DNA of 64,000 bases from Archangium violaceum. GTDB lineage: Bacteria > Myxococcota > Myxococcia > Myxococcales > Myxococcaceae. Numbering within the stretch: position 1 is the stretch's first letter; each line of letters starts with the position of its first letter. The stretch spans positions 8,869,501 through 8,933,500 of the forward strand of contig NZ_CP069338.1 in the NCBI RefSeq assembly GCF_016859125.1. The letters are read 5' to 3'. The translations under genes were made by a program, and so were the position numbers. Of the stretch, positions 8,003-17,708 are shown piece after piece. The notes below the pieces were generated by a model. The model had not been told where the DNA came from, did no database searches, and saw only the letters and a list, made by a program, of their open reading frames with translations.

Positions 8003-9403
8003 TCACGTCCCACCCGACGGGAGCCGCACGGTGACGCGGGCGCCGCGGCCCTTACCGTCGAGCTGGACGGTTCCTCCGTGCAGCTCCACGAGGTAGCGCA
8101 CGATGGACATCCCCAGACCCTGACTCCCCTGCTTCTGGGGGGCGCCGCCGTCCGCACCGGCCACCTCCAGCGTCACGTGTGTCTCCTCGCGCCGCAACAG
8201 GAGCTTCACCTGTCCGCCCTCCGGTGTGAACTTGATGGCGAGGGAGAGGAGGGTCCCCGCCACCTGCTGCAGCCGGCGGGGGTCTCCCTGGACGGGGCCC
8301 ACGCCGGGCTCCAACCGGGGCTCGATGCGGATGTCCCGGGCCTCCGCCGCGGGGCGCACCGCGGCCATCGCGGCCTCCACCACGGGAGCCAGGGACACCG
8401 GTTGCATCTCCAGGCGCATCTTCCCGGCGACGAGGCGCGAGAGCTCCAACAGATCATCGACGAGCTGCGCCTGGACCCTGGCGCTGCGCTCCACCGTCTC
8501 CAGGGCGTGCGCCTGCTTCTCGGGGGAGAGCATGTTGGTGCGCAGGATGCTGGCCCACCCGAGGATGGTCGTGAGTGGCGTGCGCAGCTCGTGCGCGACG
8601 GTGGCCAGGAATTCGTCCTTGGTGCGGTTGGCCTCCTCGGCCCGTTGCTCCGCCATCCGGCACGCGCGCACCGAGCCCGTCACCTCGAAGGCGAACGCGG
8701 CCACGCCGTCCACCCGCCCGAGCGCGTCGCGCAGCGGTTGGCAGGTGAGGTGGAAGAAGTGCTCCTCGCGCTGGCCGTCGGGCCCCTCCACCCGCAGCGG
8801 CACCTGCTCCAGGACGAAGGGCGCGCCGGTGACGTAGACCCGATCCAACACCTCGAGCAGGCCCTGACCCTCCAGCTCCGGCAGGGCCTCGCGGGCGGGC
8901 CGGCCGAGCATCTCCCGTCCTCCATGGAGCTGGCGGTGGCGCGGGTTGGACAGCTCGAAGACGTGCTGGGGCCCGCGTGTCACGAAGGCCACGGCGGGGG
9001 CGCACATCACGAGCGCGTGCAGGCGCGCGTACTCGATCTCCACCTGCTTGAGCGGCGTCACGTCCCGGAGCAGCACGAGCAGGCCCTGTCCGGTGGGAAA
9101 CACCCGCACCTCCAGCCAGGCGCCCAGGGTCCCGAGGTACTCCTCCACGGTCTCGGGAATGCCCTCCGCGAGCGCACGCTGGCAGGCCCTGCCGAGCTCC
9201 GTCTGCTTCAGCTCCGACAGCTCCGTCCACAGGCAGTGGCCCAGGAGCTCGTTCCGGGAGCGTCCCAGGAGCCGCTCGGCGCTGGTGTTGACGTAGGTGG
9301 GCCGCCCCTGGACGTCGAGTGCGAGCACTCCGTCCGTGACAACGTCGAGGAGTTGATCGAGCCGTGGAGGTGAGCAGCCGCGCAGGTCCATCAAGGGAAG
9401 CAT
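8003..9403 (-). CDS. PAS-PAS sensor histidine kinase with degenerate ATPase domain
   Basis: The product has 466 residues and no membrane segment, so it is cytoplasmic. PAS domain 1 covers residues ~15-120 (VVTDGVLALDVQGRPTYVN), PAS domain 2 about 130-245, the H-box about 270 (VAHELRTPLTTILGWAS, phosphoacceptor His present), then the HATPase domain. In the N-box the reading is TLLSLAIKFTPEGG: Leu388 stands where Asn binds Mg-ATP. The G1 box is also poor (VAGADGGAP instead of V.DTG.G); the G2 box GLGMSIVR is intact. Autophosphorylation is therefore doubtful. ATG choice is uncertain (9403 or 4 codons later); neither has a good ribosome binding site. It is divergent from the hemerythrin-like gene. 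No response regulator is adjacent. Confidence 0.9.
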   Translation of the reverse strand: MLPLMDLRGCSPPRLDQLLDVVTDGVLALDVQGRPTYVNTSAERLLGRSRNELLGHCLWTELSELKQTELGRACQRALAEGIPETVEEYLGTLGAWLEVRVFPTGQGLLVLLRDVTPLKQVEIEYARLHALVMCAPAVAFVTRGPQHVFELSNPRHRQLHGGREMLGRPAREALPELEGQGLLEVLDRVYVTGAPFVLEQVPLRVEGPDGQREEHFFHLTCQPLRDALGRVDGVAAFAFEVTGSVRACRMAEQRAEEANRTKDEFLATVAHELRTPLTTILGWASILRTNMLSPEKQAHALETVERSARVQAQLVDDLLELSRLVAGKMRLEMQPVSLAPVVEAAMAAVRPAAEARDIRIEPRLEPGVGPVQGDPRRLQQVAGTLLSLAIKFTPEGGQVKLLLRREETHVTLEVAGADGGAPQKQGSQGLGMSIVRYLVELHGGTVQLDGKGRGARVTVRLPSGGT

Positions 9404-9604
9404 GCGAGGAAGCGTGACAGGTCGACCTCGCGATCGCCCGTCCTCATGGGTTCCCAGCGCCCGGCAGTGAACGGGGGACGTCGGAACGCCCGATGGCTCG
9501 AACCCCCAGAGTTGGGCGGATCACACCTGGTGCGTGTGGCGCGACGCCACGGTCCCGAAGTGACACGGTCCTGGGAAGTCCTTGGACCTCCGAGGGTTGG
9601 GGAC

Positions 9605-9620
9605 TGGCACTTCCGTGGCA
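9605..9620 (+). promoter_or_regulatory. Candidate sigma-54 promoter for the hemerythrin-like/GAF pair
   Basis: TGGCAC-N5-TGGCA has GG and GC exactly 10 bases apart, as sigma-54 (RpoN) -24/-12 elements require; only one T of the usual TTGC is changed. A start about 12 bases downstream would fall near 9631, five bases before the ATG at 9636, which has no Shine-Dalgarno sequence. Confidence 0.4.
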
Positions 9621-9635
9621 AGATGTCCCACTGTC

Positions 9636-10088
9636 ATGATCAACCGCGTGGAGACGTTGAAGAGAGACCATGGTCGGCTGCGTGTGCTCCTCCGGGCCTG
9701 CGACACCGCGAGCGCCATGGAACTGCCGGGCCTGCTGCGGCAGCTCCATGACGCCTTCGTGCCCCACCAGCGGGCCAAGGAGCAGCTGTATGACGCCGTG
9801 GTCGCCACCTGCCAGGACGCGAGCACGCTCACGCTGCTGAACATCTTCCGCACCAACCTGTCGGTGATGTCCAACGCGGTGATCGGCTTCCTCGTGAACG
9901 TGGACTCGGATCCGGAGCGGCTCTGGCAGCGCTTCCGCACGGTGTCCAACGCCCTGCGCTCGCTGATGGACACCGAGGAGAAATCCGTCTTTCCTCTCTG
10001 CCTCCGTCAGGGCTCCAGTCCCCGGCCCGCGCAGGTGATTCGCTTCGAGACCCTCTCCTCCCCGTCGCGGCGGGATGGTGGACGATGA
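9636..10088 (+). CDS. Hemerythrin-like (HHE-type) helical protein, degenerate
   Basis: The start MINRVETLKRDHGRLR resembles the opening of HHE cation-binding proteins. The block LHDAFVPHQRAKEQLYD resembles the second histidine/glutamate block (H..H.R.EE..LYP). The second half of a normal hemerythrin bundle should bring further His ligands, but the equivalent stretch reads LMDTEEKSVFPL and lacks them. The 150-residue protein is thus probably a four-helix bundle with an incomplete metal site. ATG 9636 is chosen over upstream in-frame codons because similarity starts there. The stop overlaps the ATG of the GAF gene (ATGA), indicating translational coupling. Confidence 0.7.
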   Translation: MINRVETLKRDHGRLRVLLRACDTASAMELPGLLRQLHDAFVPHQRAKEQLYDAVVATCQDASTLTLLNIFRTNLSVMSNAVIGFLVNVDSDPERLWQRFRTVSNALRSLMDTEEKSVFPLCLRQGSSPRPAQVIRFETLSSPSRRDGGR

Positions 10089-10789
10089 ACTCCCGACTTC
10101 CCGAAGATCTCTCGGCGCTCGACGACACGGGGCGGCTGTCCTCCTTCGATCCCGCGCTGCTGGATTCCACGCCGGACCCGGAGCTGCAGGCGATCGTCTC
10201 CGAGGCCACGGCGTTGAGCGGCTTCCCCATCTCGCTGGTGAGCCTGGTGGCGCGGAAGATCCAGTTCTTCCGGGCGCACGTGGGGCTGCCGCCGGATCTC
10301 GTGGCGGCGCTCGCGACGGACCGCTGCACGTCCTTCTGCCAGTTCGTGGTGGCCGGTGAGCAGGGGCTGGAGGTCGAGGACGCCACGTCCATGTCCAGCC
10401 TGCCCCGGGACTTGATCGAGCGTTACGGCATCCGGGCCTACGTGGGCTTTCCGGTGCGGGTGTTGGGCCGGACGGTGGGCTCCCTCTGCGTCATCGACGT
10501 GAAGCCGGCGCGGCTGGAAGCCGAGGTGTTGGCGAAGCTGGAGGAGCTGGCCCTGCGAGTCAGCGCCCGGCTGGAACGCCTGGCGAACCAGAAGCCCGTC
10601 TACAAACCCCTCTCCGAGGCCGACGAGAAGGCCTGGCGCGCCTGGATGGACGTCGCCGAGCTCCAGCCCCTGATGAGCCTGGGCGAGCGGTTCTCCGAGG
10701 GGAAGCTCTCGCTCGAGGAGTTCCAACGGGGCCTCGGAGCCCTGGCGGGACTGGTGGCCCAGCCCCCCGCGCCACCTTCCGAGCGATAA
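10085..10789 (+). CDS. GAF-domain protein
   Basis: The 234-residue product contains one GAF domain at about residues 25-165 (IVSEATALSGFPISLVSLVA, FCQFVV, YVGFPVRVLGRTVGSLCVID), a fold that binds small ligands or mediates dimerisation in signalling proteins. An N-terminal ~25 residues and a C-terminal helical tail of ~70 residues have no output domain, so it must act with another protein. Its ATG overlaps the stop of the hemerythrin-like gene by four bases; the pair is divergent from a degenerate histidine kinase. This layout suggests a small sensory module, possibly for redox or gas signals (inference). Confidence 0.88.
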   Translation: MNSRLPEDLSALDDTGRLSSFDPALLDSTPDPELQAIVSEATALSGFPISLVSLVARKIQFFRAHVGLPPDLVAALATDRCTSFCQFVVAGEQGLEVEDATSMSSLPRDLIERYGIRAYVGFPVRVLGRTVGSLCVIDVKPARLEAEVLAKLEELALRVSARLERLANQKPVYKPLSEADEKAWRAWMDVAELQPLMSLGERFSEGKLSLEEFQRGLGALAGLVAQPPAPPSER

Positions 10790-10807
10790 GGGCGCCCCCG
10801 TGGAATT

Positions 10808-10853
10808 CCCTCTCCCGCTGGGAGAGGGTGAGGGTATTCGGGTCCCGGATACC
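10808..10853. repeat. REP-like palindromic repeat, copy 3
   Basis: CCCTCTCCC-GCT-GGGAGAGGG is followed by TGAGGGTATTCGG and GTCCCGGATACC. It fills the 64-base gap between two convergent genes (GAF protein and AlaX-type protein), a typical place for a bidirectional terminator or REP element. Confidence 0.7.
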
Positions 10854-12056
10854 TCAGCCGAGCAGCGAGGCCACGAGGGCCGTCCAGTCGGTGGCAGGGG
10901 GAAGACGTCCCTCGGCGTGCTCGGGGCGACCGCCTCCGCGTCCACCCGCCGCCTCGGCGGCGCGCTTGAGGAAGGCGCCGCAGCCGAAGCTGGAGCCGCT
11001 GCCCCGGGTGATCAGCACCGACAGCCCCTCGGGCGAGCGGCCGGCGAGCAGCACCACGGCCTCGGGCAGGCTCGTGAGGCGCGCGGCGACGGAGCGCAGG
11101 TACTCGGGCGTGGCGCCCTCCAGTACCGCCACCACGCGCTTGTCCGGGGACTGCTCCAGCTGCGAGGCGAGCTCGGTGGCGGTGGCCTCGGCGAGCTTCG
11201 CCCGGGCGGCGCCGAGCGACTCACGCACGTCGGTGAGATCGCGGCGCAGCTTGTCCACGGAGGCGGGCACGTCGAGCGGTCCGCACGAGAAGGCGCGGCC
11301 CAGCGAGCGCAGCGTCCCGGCCTCTTCCCACAGCTCGCTCCGGGCGCGGCGGCCCGCGGAGAAGAGGACGCGGCCCTTGCCCTTGTAGCGCTCCACGCCC
11401 AGCACCCGCACCATCCCCACCTGCGCCGAGCGCGTGCAGTGGGTGCCGCCGCAGGGCGACACGTCGAACTCGCCGATCTGCACCACGCGGATGTTGTCCG
11501 TCACCTTGGGGGCGCGGCGCAGGGGGAGGGCGGCGAGCTCCTCGGGGGTGGGGAAGAAGGAGCGGATCGCGATGTCGTCGTCGATGACGGAGTTGACCAG
11601 GTCCTCGGCCTCGGCGACGCGCCGCTCGTCGAGCACGTCCAGGTCCACGTCGATGGTGCACACCGTCTCGCCCAGCCGCGAGGACACGGTCTGGGCGTTG
11701 GCCACGTCCACCAGCGCGCGCGACAGCATGTGCTGGCCGGTGTGCAGCGCCATGTGGACGCGGCGGCGGATGCGGTCGATTTCCCCGGGCAGCTCGGCGC
11801 CGACCTCGGGGAGCCCGGTGCCCTCGGGCAGCTCGAGCACGTGGTGCACGACGCCCGCGTCATCCACCTGCACGTCGCGCAGGGCGAGTCCGCCGAGCAC
11901 GCCGCGATCGGCCATCTGGCCACCGGCCTCGGGGTAGAAGGCGGTGCGGTCGAGCACGAGGGAAGGGGCACCCTTCCACGTGCCATGCGCGACGACGCGT
12001 CCGGTGAAGCGGAACAGGAAGGGATCGCTGAAGTAGAGGCGCTCGGTGGGGGTCAT
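10854..12056 (-). CDS. AlaX-type alanyl-tRNA editing protein with DHHA1 domain
   Basis: These free-standing proteins hydrolyse mischarged Ser/Gly-tRNA(Ala) in trans. The 400-residue product lacks the synthetase domain. It has the glycine-rich entry (LDRTAFYPEAGGQMADRG), the zinc ligands HTGQH (~residue 106) and CGGTHC (~207), and a C-terminal DHHA1-like domain ending with a conserved Gly-rich part (GRSPEGLSVLITRGSGSSFG). This is the long AlaX form. The extreme C-terminus (AAGGRGGGRPEHAEG) matches the G.GGGRP..A.GG signature of AlaRS C-terminal domains. The start ATG 12056 has no clear ribosome binding site. The stop touches the repeat at 10808. Confidence 0.9.
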   Translation of the reverse strand: MTPTERLYFSDPFLFRFTGRVVAHGTWKGAPSLVLDRTAFYPEAGGQMADRGVLGGLALRDVQVDDAGVVHHVLELPEGTGLPEVGAELPGEIDRIRRRVHMALHTGQHMLSRALVDVANAQTVSSRLGETVCTIDVDLDVLDERRVAEAEDLVNSVIDDDIAIRSFFPTPEELAALPLRRAPKVTDNIRVVQIGEFDVSPCGGTHCTRSAQVGMVRVLGVERYKGKGRVLFSAGRRARSELWEEAGTLRSLGRAFSCGPLDVPASVDKLRRDLTDVRESLGAARAKLAEATATELASQLEQSPDKRVVAVLEGATPEYLRSVAARLTSLPEAVVLLAGRSPEGLSVLITRGSGSSFGCGAFLKRAAEAAGGRGGGRPEHAEGRLPPATDWTALVASLLG

Positions 12057-12110
12057 GGCTCGGGGAGGAATAACACGCCGCGAGCGCCCGGTATTGCGGT
12101 GCCGGTGGGG

Positions 12111-12473
12111 CTATCTGGGCCCGTAGCGCGTCTTGAGCTCGGACATGGACAGGCCGCTCCAGCGGGAGAGCAGCTCCACCACGTCCCTGGCTCGCAGGAA
12201 GTGGAGCGTGTCTCCGGCGAACACGGAGAGGAACACGCCGCCGCAGTGGGGCAGCTTCGCGCCGCTCGACTCGAGGTAGTCCACGAGGCGCGGCAGCGTG
12301 TAGTCGAGCAGGTAGGAGCGGACGTTCTCGGCCGGGAGGACGAGCTCGTAGCTGGTGGAGCCGGAGAGCTCGTCGCCCTCCTGGTCGCGGATGCGCGCGA
12401 TGGCCTGGTTGGCCTCGAGCGCGGGCGCGCGGTCGAAGGCGAGGCGGAGCAGTTCGTCGGCGGCGGCGTCCAT
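12111..12473 (-). CDS. Conserved-looking hypothetical protein, 120 residues
   Basis: The ATG is preceded by AGGAGG at 8 bases, a strong signal. The product is acidic and soluble (MDAAADELLRLAFDRAPALE, then TSYELVLPAENVRSYLLDYT, then RWSGLSMSELKTRYGPR). It has no cysteine pairs, membrane segment or family motif that I recognise. It lies upstream of the AlaX-type gene on the same strand, 54 bases apart, so the two may share a transcript. Confidence 0.75.
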   Translation of the reverse strand: MDAAADELLRLAFDRAPALEANQAIARIRDQEGDELSGSTSYELVLPAENVRSYLLDYTLPRLVDYLESSGAKLPHCGGVFLSVFAGDTLHFLRARDVVELLSRWSGLSMSELKTRYGPR

Positions 12474-12647
12474 GCGTGAATCCTCCTGCGCGGATTCCCA
12501 CCACGCCCCAACGGCGAGCGCAAGGGACTTCCCGCGCCGGAGTCACGGCAGCCGCCTGGGGAATCGGCGGCCCGCGCTGCGATTGGCCGCCTCGCCGTCA
12601 CTCCCTTTGTTCACATCGCACCGATGGACGGGACGACGGGGTGGGGA

Positions 12648-14429
12648 ATGATTCCCAATCTGAACAACACCATGAGAGCCCTCGCGTATGTCGTCGGTGT
12701 GCTGGTGCTGGTGTTCGGATGGCCCGCCCGGGCGGTTTCCACCCCGTCCGTCTGGGCCGTGAGCAGCATGGAGAAGGTGCGGCCCCAGACCGCACCGGGT
12801 GCCCGCTCGAGCGTGCAACTGTTCGCCGCGCGCAATGAGTTCGTCTCCTTCCAGGTGGGACTGCACGGAGGGGACTCGGGGTGGAGCGGGGTGAGCGCGA
12901 GCCTTCCCGCGTTGGAAGGCCCCGCGCGCATCGAGGGCGCCGACATCGTCCTCTACCGGGAGACGCTGCTGCTCGTGACCTCCCCCTCCTCCACGCTGCA
13001 ATCGGAGGCGGGGTGGTGGCCGGACGGGCTGGTGCCGGACGTCGACGAGACCCTGGGAGAGAAGCGCCAGGCCTTCCCGATGGAGGTGCCCGCGCGGGAG
13101 TCGCGTGCCCTCTGGGTGGACGTGCACGTGCCGATGGAGGCCCCCCCGGGCGAGTACCACGGCACGGTGGAGGTGGTGGGGATCGGGTACCGCGCGCAGG
13201 TGGACGTGTCCCTCACCGTGGTGGACTGGGTGATGCCGAGCACGTCGTCGCTGCGGACGAGCTTCCTCGTGTGGACGCCCGCCGTGTGCAAGGCGTTCAC
13301 CGGCCAGCGGGAGTGCTCGCGGGAGGATCAGCTGCGGCTCTTGTCGTACTTCCAGAAGCTGGGGCTCGAGCACCGCATCACGCTCACCAGCCACTTCGAT
13401 GCCCACGACATCCCGGACTGGGCCACCTTCGATACCTGGTGGACTCCCTTCCTCACGGGGACCGCGTCCCTGCGTCTCCCCGGTGCGCGGATGACGGGAG
13501 TGCAACTGCTGGGGCACCCCACCTCCGAGTGGCGTGCCGACTTCCTCTCCCGGTTGGGAGCGCGCGGCTGGCTGCCCCTCACCTTCGCCACCGTGGGCGA
13601 CGAGCCTCCCTATTTCTCCACGTTCGAGGAGGTGCGCGCACGCGCCACGCTGTCGAAACAGCTGATGCCAGAGCTGCGGATACTGCAGACCATCTTCTCC
13701 CTCGAGGAGCTGGAGCGGCGGGGACTGAGCGATCTCGTCGACATCGCCGTGGTGATGGTGGACAGCATCTTCACGTCGCGAGCGCGGCCCAGGGAGGACG
13801 GGGCTCTTTCGCTCTACGAGTCGTTCCTCAGCCGGCCCAACCGGGAGATCTGGCTCTACCAGAGCTGTGCCAGTCATGGCTGTGGAAGCCCCCGAGCCGA
13901 GAACCTGCCAGGGCAGGGGTGGCCCTCGTACATGCTGGACCGTCCGGGCGCGAAGGCTCGGGCCCTGGAATGGATCTCCTTCCAGATGGGCGTGACGGGC
14001 GAGCTCTACTACCAGGTGGCGGAGATGCTCTCCACGGCCTGGACGGACCAGTTCACCTATGGTGGCAATGGGGACGGGACGCTCTTCTACCCGGGGACGG
14101 TCCCCGTCATTGGAGGAACCGTGGGCGTGCCGCTGCCCTCGATTCGGCTCAAGCTCATCCGTCAGGGGATGCAGGATTACGAGTGGCTGAAGCGGGTGGG
14201 CGACATGGGAGATCCGGGGTTCGCGCACGAGGTGGCGCGAGAGGTCGTCCCCGCCCCCTGGCGGGTCCCCGACGACGGCGAGCCCTTCGAGCGGGCCCGC
14301 GTGCGGCTCATCCAGCGCTACCTCCTGCTCATCGGCGCCGAGGTTCCCGAATCCGTGGACACGTACCTGCGTGAGCACCCCGGCCCGCCGTCGCGAGACC
14401 AGGTCCAGCCCGTGCTCCTGGGTCAGTGA
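12648..14429 (+). CDS. Secreted DUF4091 / glycoside hydrolase 123-like protein
   Basis: The product has about 593 residues with an N-terminal Sec signal (MRALAYVVGVLVLVFGWPARA within the first 35 residues). Then comes a beta-rich N-domain (RNEFVSFQVGLHGG) and an alpha/beta region resembling the DUF4091/GH123 barrel (FATVGDEPPYFSTFEEV). The C-terminal DUF4091 signature is FTYGGNGDGTLFYPG and PLPSIRLKLIRQGMQDYEWL. Family members act on extracellular glycans; the substrate here is unknown. ATG 12648 is preferred because GGGGTGGGGA precedes it, but ATG 12672, at the signal peptide itself, is possible. It stands alone, in front of pcm. Confidence 0.85.
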   Translation: MIPNLNNTMRALAYVVGVLVLVFGWPARAVSTPSVWAVSSMEKVRPQTAPGARSSVQLFAARNEFVSFQVGLHGGDSGWSGVSASLPALEGPARIEGADIVLYRETLLLVTSPSSTLQSEAGWWPDGLVPDVDETLGEKRQAFPMEVPARESRALWVDVHVPMEAPPGEYHGTVEVVGIGYRAQVDVSLTVVDWVMPSTSSLRTSFLVWTPAVCKAFTGQRECSREDQLRLLSYFQKLGLEHRITLTSHFDAHDIPDWATFDTWWTPFLTGTASLRLPGARMTGVQLLGHPTSEWRADFLSRLGARGWLPLTFATVGDEPPYFSTFEEVRARATLSKQLMPELRILQTIFSLEELERRGLSDLVDIAVVMVDSIFTSRARPREDGALSLYESFLSRPNREIWLYQSCASHGCGSPRAENLPGQGWPSYMLDRPGAKARALEWISFQMGVTGELYYQVAEMLSTAWTDQFTYGGNGDGTLFYPGTVPVIGGTVGVPLPSIRLKLIRQGMQDYEWLKRVGDMGDPGFAHEVAREVVPAPWRVPDDGEPFERARVRLIQRYLLLIGAEVPESVDTYLREHPGPPSRDQVQPVLLGQ

Positions 14430-14512
14430 GTCCGGGGGCGAGGGGCCGCCCGGTCCGCGAGGGAGCCGGAAAGGGCCTGCACCCGATGTGTGACGTGGTT
14501 AGGCTAGGCTCC

Positions 14513-15154
14513 ATGGGTGACGTGGCGCTCGCGGAAGCACTTCGGCGGCAGGGCATTTCCAACACGCGTGTGCTCGGGGTGATCCGGGACCTCGAACGGG
14601 CGGAGTTCGTTCCGGAGTCGATGCGGAGCTCGGCCGGGGAGGACGCGCCGCTCCCCATCGGCCATGGGCAGACGATCAGCCAACCGTTCATCGTGGCCTT
14701 CATGACACAGGCCTTGAACCCCCAGCCCGGGGAGCGGGTGTTGGAGATTGGAACGGGCTCCGGCTACCAGACGGCCGTGCTCTCCCGGCTGTGTGGCCAG
14801 GTGTACACGGTGGAGGCCGTTCCCGAGCTCGCCGGGCAGGCCCGCGAGCGACTGGGGCGGCTCGGGCTCGACAACATCCACTACCAGGTAGGCGATGGCA
14901 CGGCTGGCTGGCCGGAGGCCGCGCCCTTCGACGCCATCATCGGCACCGCGGCGCCCGAGCGGCTCCCCCCCGCGCTCTACCAACAGCTCCGGCCGGGCGG
15001 TCGCCTGGTGCTTCCGGTGGGCCCACGGCATGGCGCGCAGGAGCTGATCCGCGTCACCCGGCCGCTGGCGGGGGAGACACCCACGGTGGAGAAGCTGCTG
15101 TCCGTGCGCTTCGTCCCGATGACGAGCACGCCGCCGCCGCGGCTCCTGCACTGA
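14513..15154 (+). CDS. pcm: Protein-L-isoaspartate O-methyltransferase
   Basis: The enzyme methylates L-isoaspartyl residues with S-adenosylmethionine to start repair of damaged proteins. The 213-residue product has the family pre-motif PIGHGQTISQPFIVAFMTQAL, the SAM motif I VLEIGTGSGYQTAVLS, post-I VYTVEAVPELA, motif II FDAIIGTAAPERLP and motif III LRPGGRLVLPVG. In the family the order is A(T/A)P.. before the final strand, as here. ATG 14513 is chosen because MGDVALAEALRRQGISNTRVL aligns with the usual first helix; ATG 14486 is a weaker alternative. Confidence 0.93.
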   Translation: MGDVALAEALRRQGISNTRVLGVIRDLERAEFVPESMRSSAGEDAPLPIGHGQTISQPFIVAFMTQALNPQPGERVLEIGTGSGYQTAVLSRLCGQVYTVEAVPELAGQARERLGRLGLDNIHYQVGDGTAGWPEAAPFDAIIGTAAPERLPPALYQQLRPGGRLVLPVGPRHGAQELIRVTRPLAGETPTVEKLLSVRFVPMTSTPPPRLLH

Positions 15155-15224
15155 GCGGCGTTCTCCTCTCTCCTGAATCGGGTGGCATTGCCCGGGTGGA
15201 GCGGGGCCGCTAACCTCTCGATTC

Positions 15225-15781
15225 ATGATCATCTGCCCCGTGTGCGAGCACCAGCAGGCTCAGGGCACCGAGTGTGAAGTCTGTGGGAAGAAGCTCACCG
15301 CGGTGGGTCCGGTGGCGGTGGCGGTAGCGCCGTTGGCCGAGCTGGAGCAGACCCAGATCGCGGGAGGCCGTGCGCCGGTGCCGGTCGCGGCCATTCCGGA
15401 CCTGGAGCTGACGGCCAGGCAGGCGGTGCGGGACATCGCCGTGCAGCCGGTGCCCGAGTTGGACACGGGCCGTTCGACCTCGCCGGGCAACGTCGTGGTG
15501 GCGCCCGTCCAGGACATGGATACGGGGCGAGCGGCCTCGGACGGGTACAGGACGGCGGCGCCCACGGGTCCGGTCGTCTGCCGCTACTGCCGCAACGTGC
15601 AGGAGCGCGGGGCCGTGTGCGATCGCTGCGGCATGCGTCTGCCCAAGGTGCGCCTGGCGCAGCCCGAGGTGGCCTCGAAGCTGCCCCAGGCCGGGGAGCG
15701 GACGACGTGCACGAAGTGCCACTCTCCCGCGCACGCCGGCCGGGCCTGCGTCACCTGCGGGACCCTCGTTCCGGCGGCAGA

Positions 15782-15785
<4 letters not shown>
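15225..15785 (+). CDS. Triple zinc-ribbon protein of unknown function
   Basis: The 186-residue product has three pairs of CxxC knuckles, at the N-terminus ([18 protein letters not shown]), about residue 118 ([18 protein letters not shown]) and the C-terminus ([18 protein letters not shown]). They are linked by a low-complexity Val/Ala/Pro segment with two near-identical repeats ending in LDTGR and MDTGR. Treble-ribbon proteins of this type usually bind nucleic acid or act as scaffolds. The gene overlaps the start of thrC (ATGA), so the two are translationally coupled. No direct role in threonine synthesis is implied. Confidence 0.85.
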
Positions 15786-17119
<1,334 letters not shown>

Positions 17120-17140
17120 GGGACGGCCCCGGAGACGGGG

Positions 17141-17641
17141 TCAGTCACTCGTGACGCTCAGGGTGGTGGAGAGGGGACGCTCCTCGCAGTCGAGCGCGGA
17201 GCCGTCCTCCCACGCGAGCATCAGGAAATCGGCTGGCCCGTCGAGCGCGATGATGGGGTGGTGCCAGACATTGGGGCGGTAGTTGATGCCCTGGCCGGGG
17301 CCGCACACGAACGCTTGCAGGCGGGAGAGGTCCGGCTCTCCCTGCGCGTCATCCGGGCACACGACGACGAGGAAGCGCCGGCACGCGAGCGGCACGAACA
17401 TCTGGGTGGAGCAGGGGTGGCGCTCCAGGAGGCGGACCTGGAAGGGCAGGGCCCTGGCCACCGAGCGGAACACGGCGAGGTTGGGTTGGGCCCCGGGCCG
17501 GCCGCTGGTGAGCTGGGCGACCCGGTCATACCGGGTGGCCGTTCCCTGGTTGGCGCTGGAGCCCCCGGAGAGCTCCAGGCCGATGACGTCGCCGAAGGGG
17601 GCGAACGCCTCGCGTGTGAGAGGCCGCGCTTGGATGGACAT
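17141..17641 (-). CDS. allA: Ureidoglycolate lyase (AllA-type)
   Basis: AllA splits ureidoglycolate to glyoxylate and urea in allantoin (purine) breakdown. The 166-residue product matches the family length and pattern: PLTREAFAPFGDVI at the N-terminus, LLERHPCSTQMFVPLA (with the ERHP motif), AFVCGPGQGINYRPNVWHHP and FLMLAWEDG. The active-site His and Glu in ERHP and VWHHP are present. No other purine-catabolism gene is nearby, so its pathway partners lie elsewhere. It is convergent with thrC; a GGCCCCGGAGACGGGGTC hairpin lies between them. Confidence 0.92.
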   Translation of the reverse strand: MSIQARPLTREAFAPFGDVIGLELSGGSSANQGTATRYDRVAQLTSGRPGAQPNLAVFRSVARALPFQVRLLERHPCSTQMFVPLACRRFLVVVCPDDAQGEPDLSRLQAFVCGPGQGINYRPNVWHHPIIALDGPADFLMLAWEDGSALDCEERPLSTTLSVTSD

Positions 17642-17708
17642 GGGCGGCGGAGTCTACAGCGTCCTCCAACTCGACGTGGCCCCCGGGTTCCGCTAGGTTC
17701 GCCGCCCC

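Noticed and set aside
10800-12479. Long plus-strand open frame across the AlaX-type gene
   Set aside because: Glu/Ala/Gly/Arg-rich antisense frame; the AlaX zinc motifs are on the minus strand.
17120-17140. GGCCCCGGAGACGGGGTC hairpin as an intrinsic terminator
   Set aside because: Stem is short and there is no T-run; it may still help to end transcription between thrC and allA, but it cannot be supported as a terminator.
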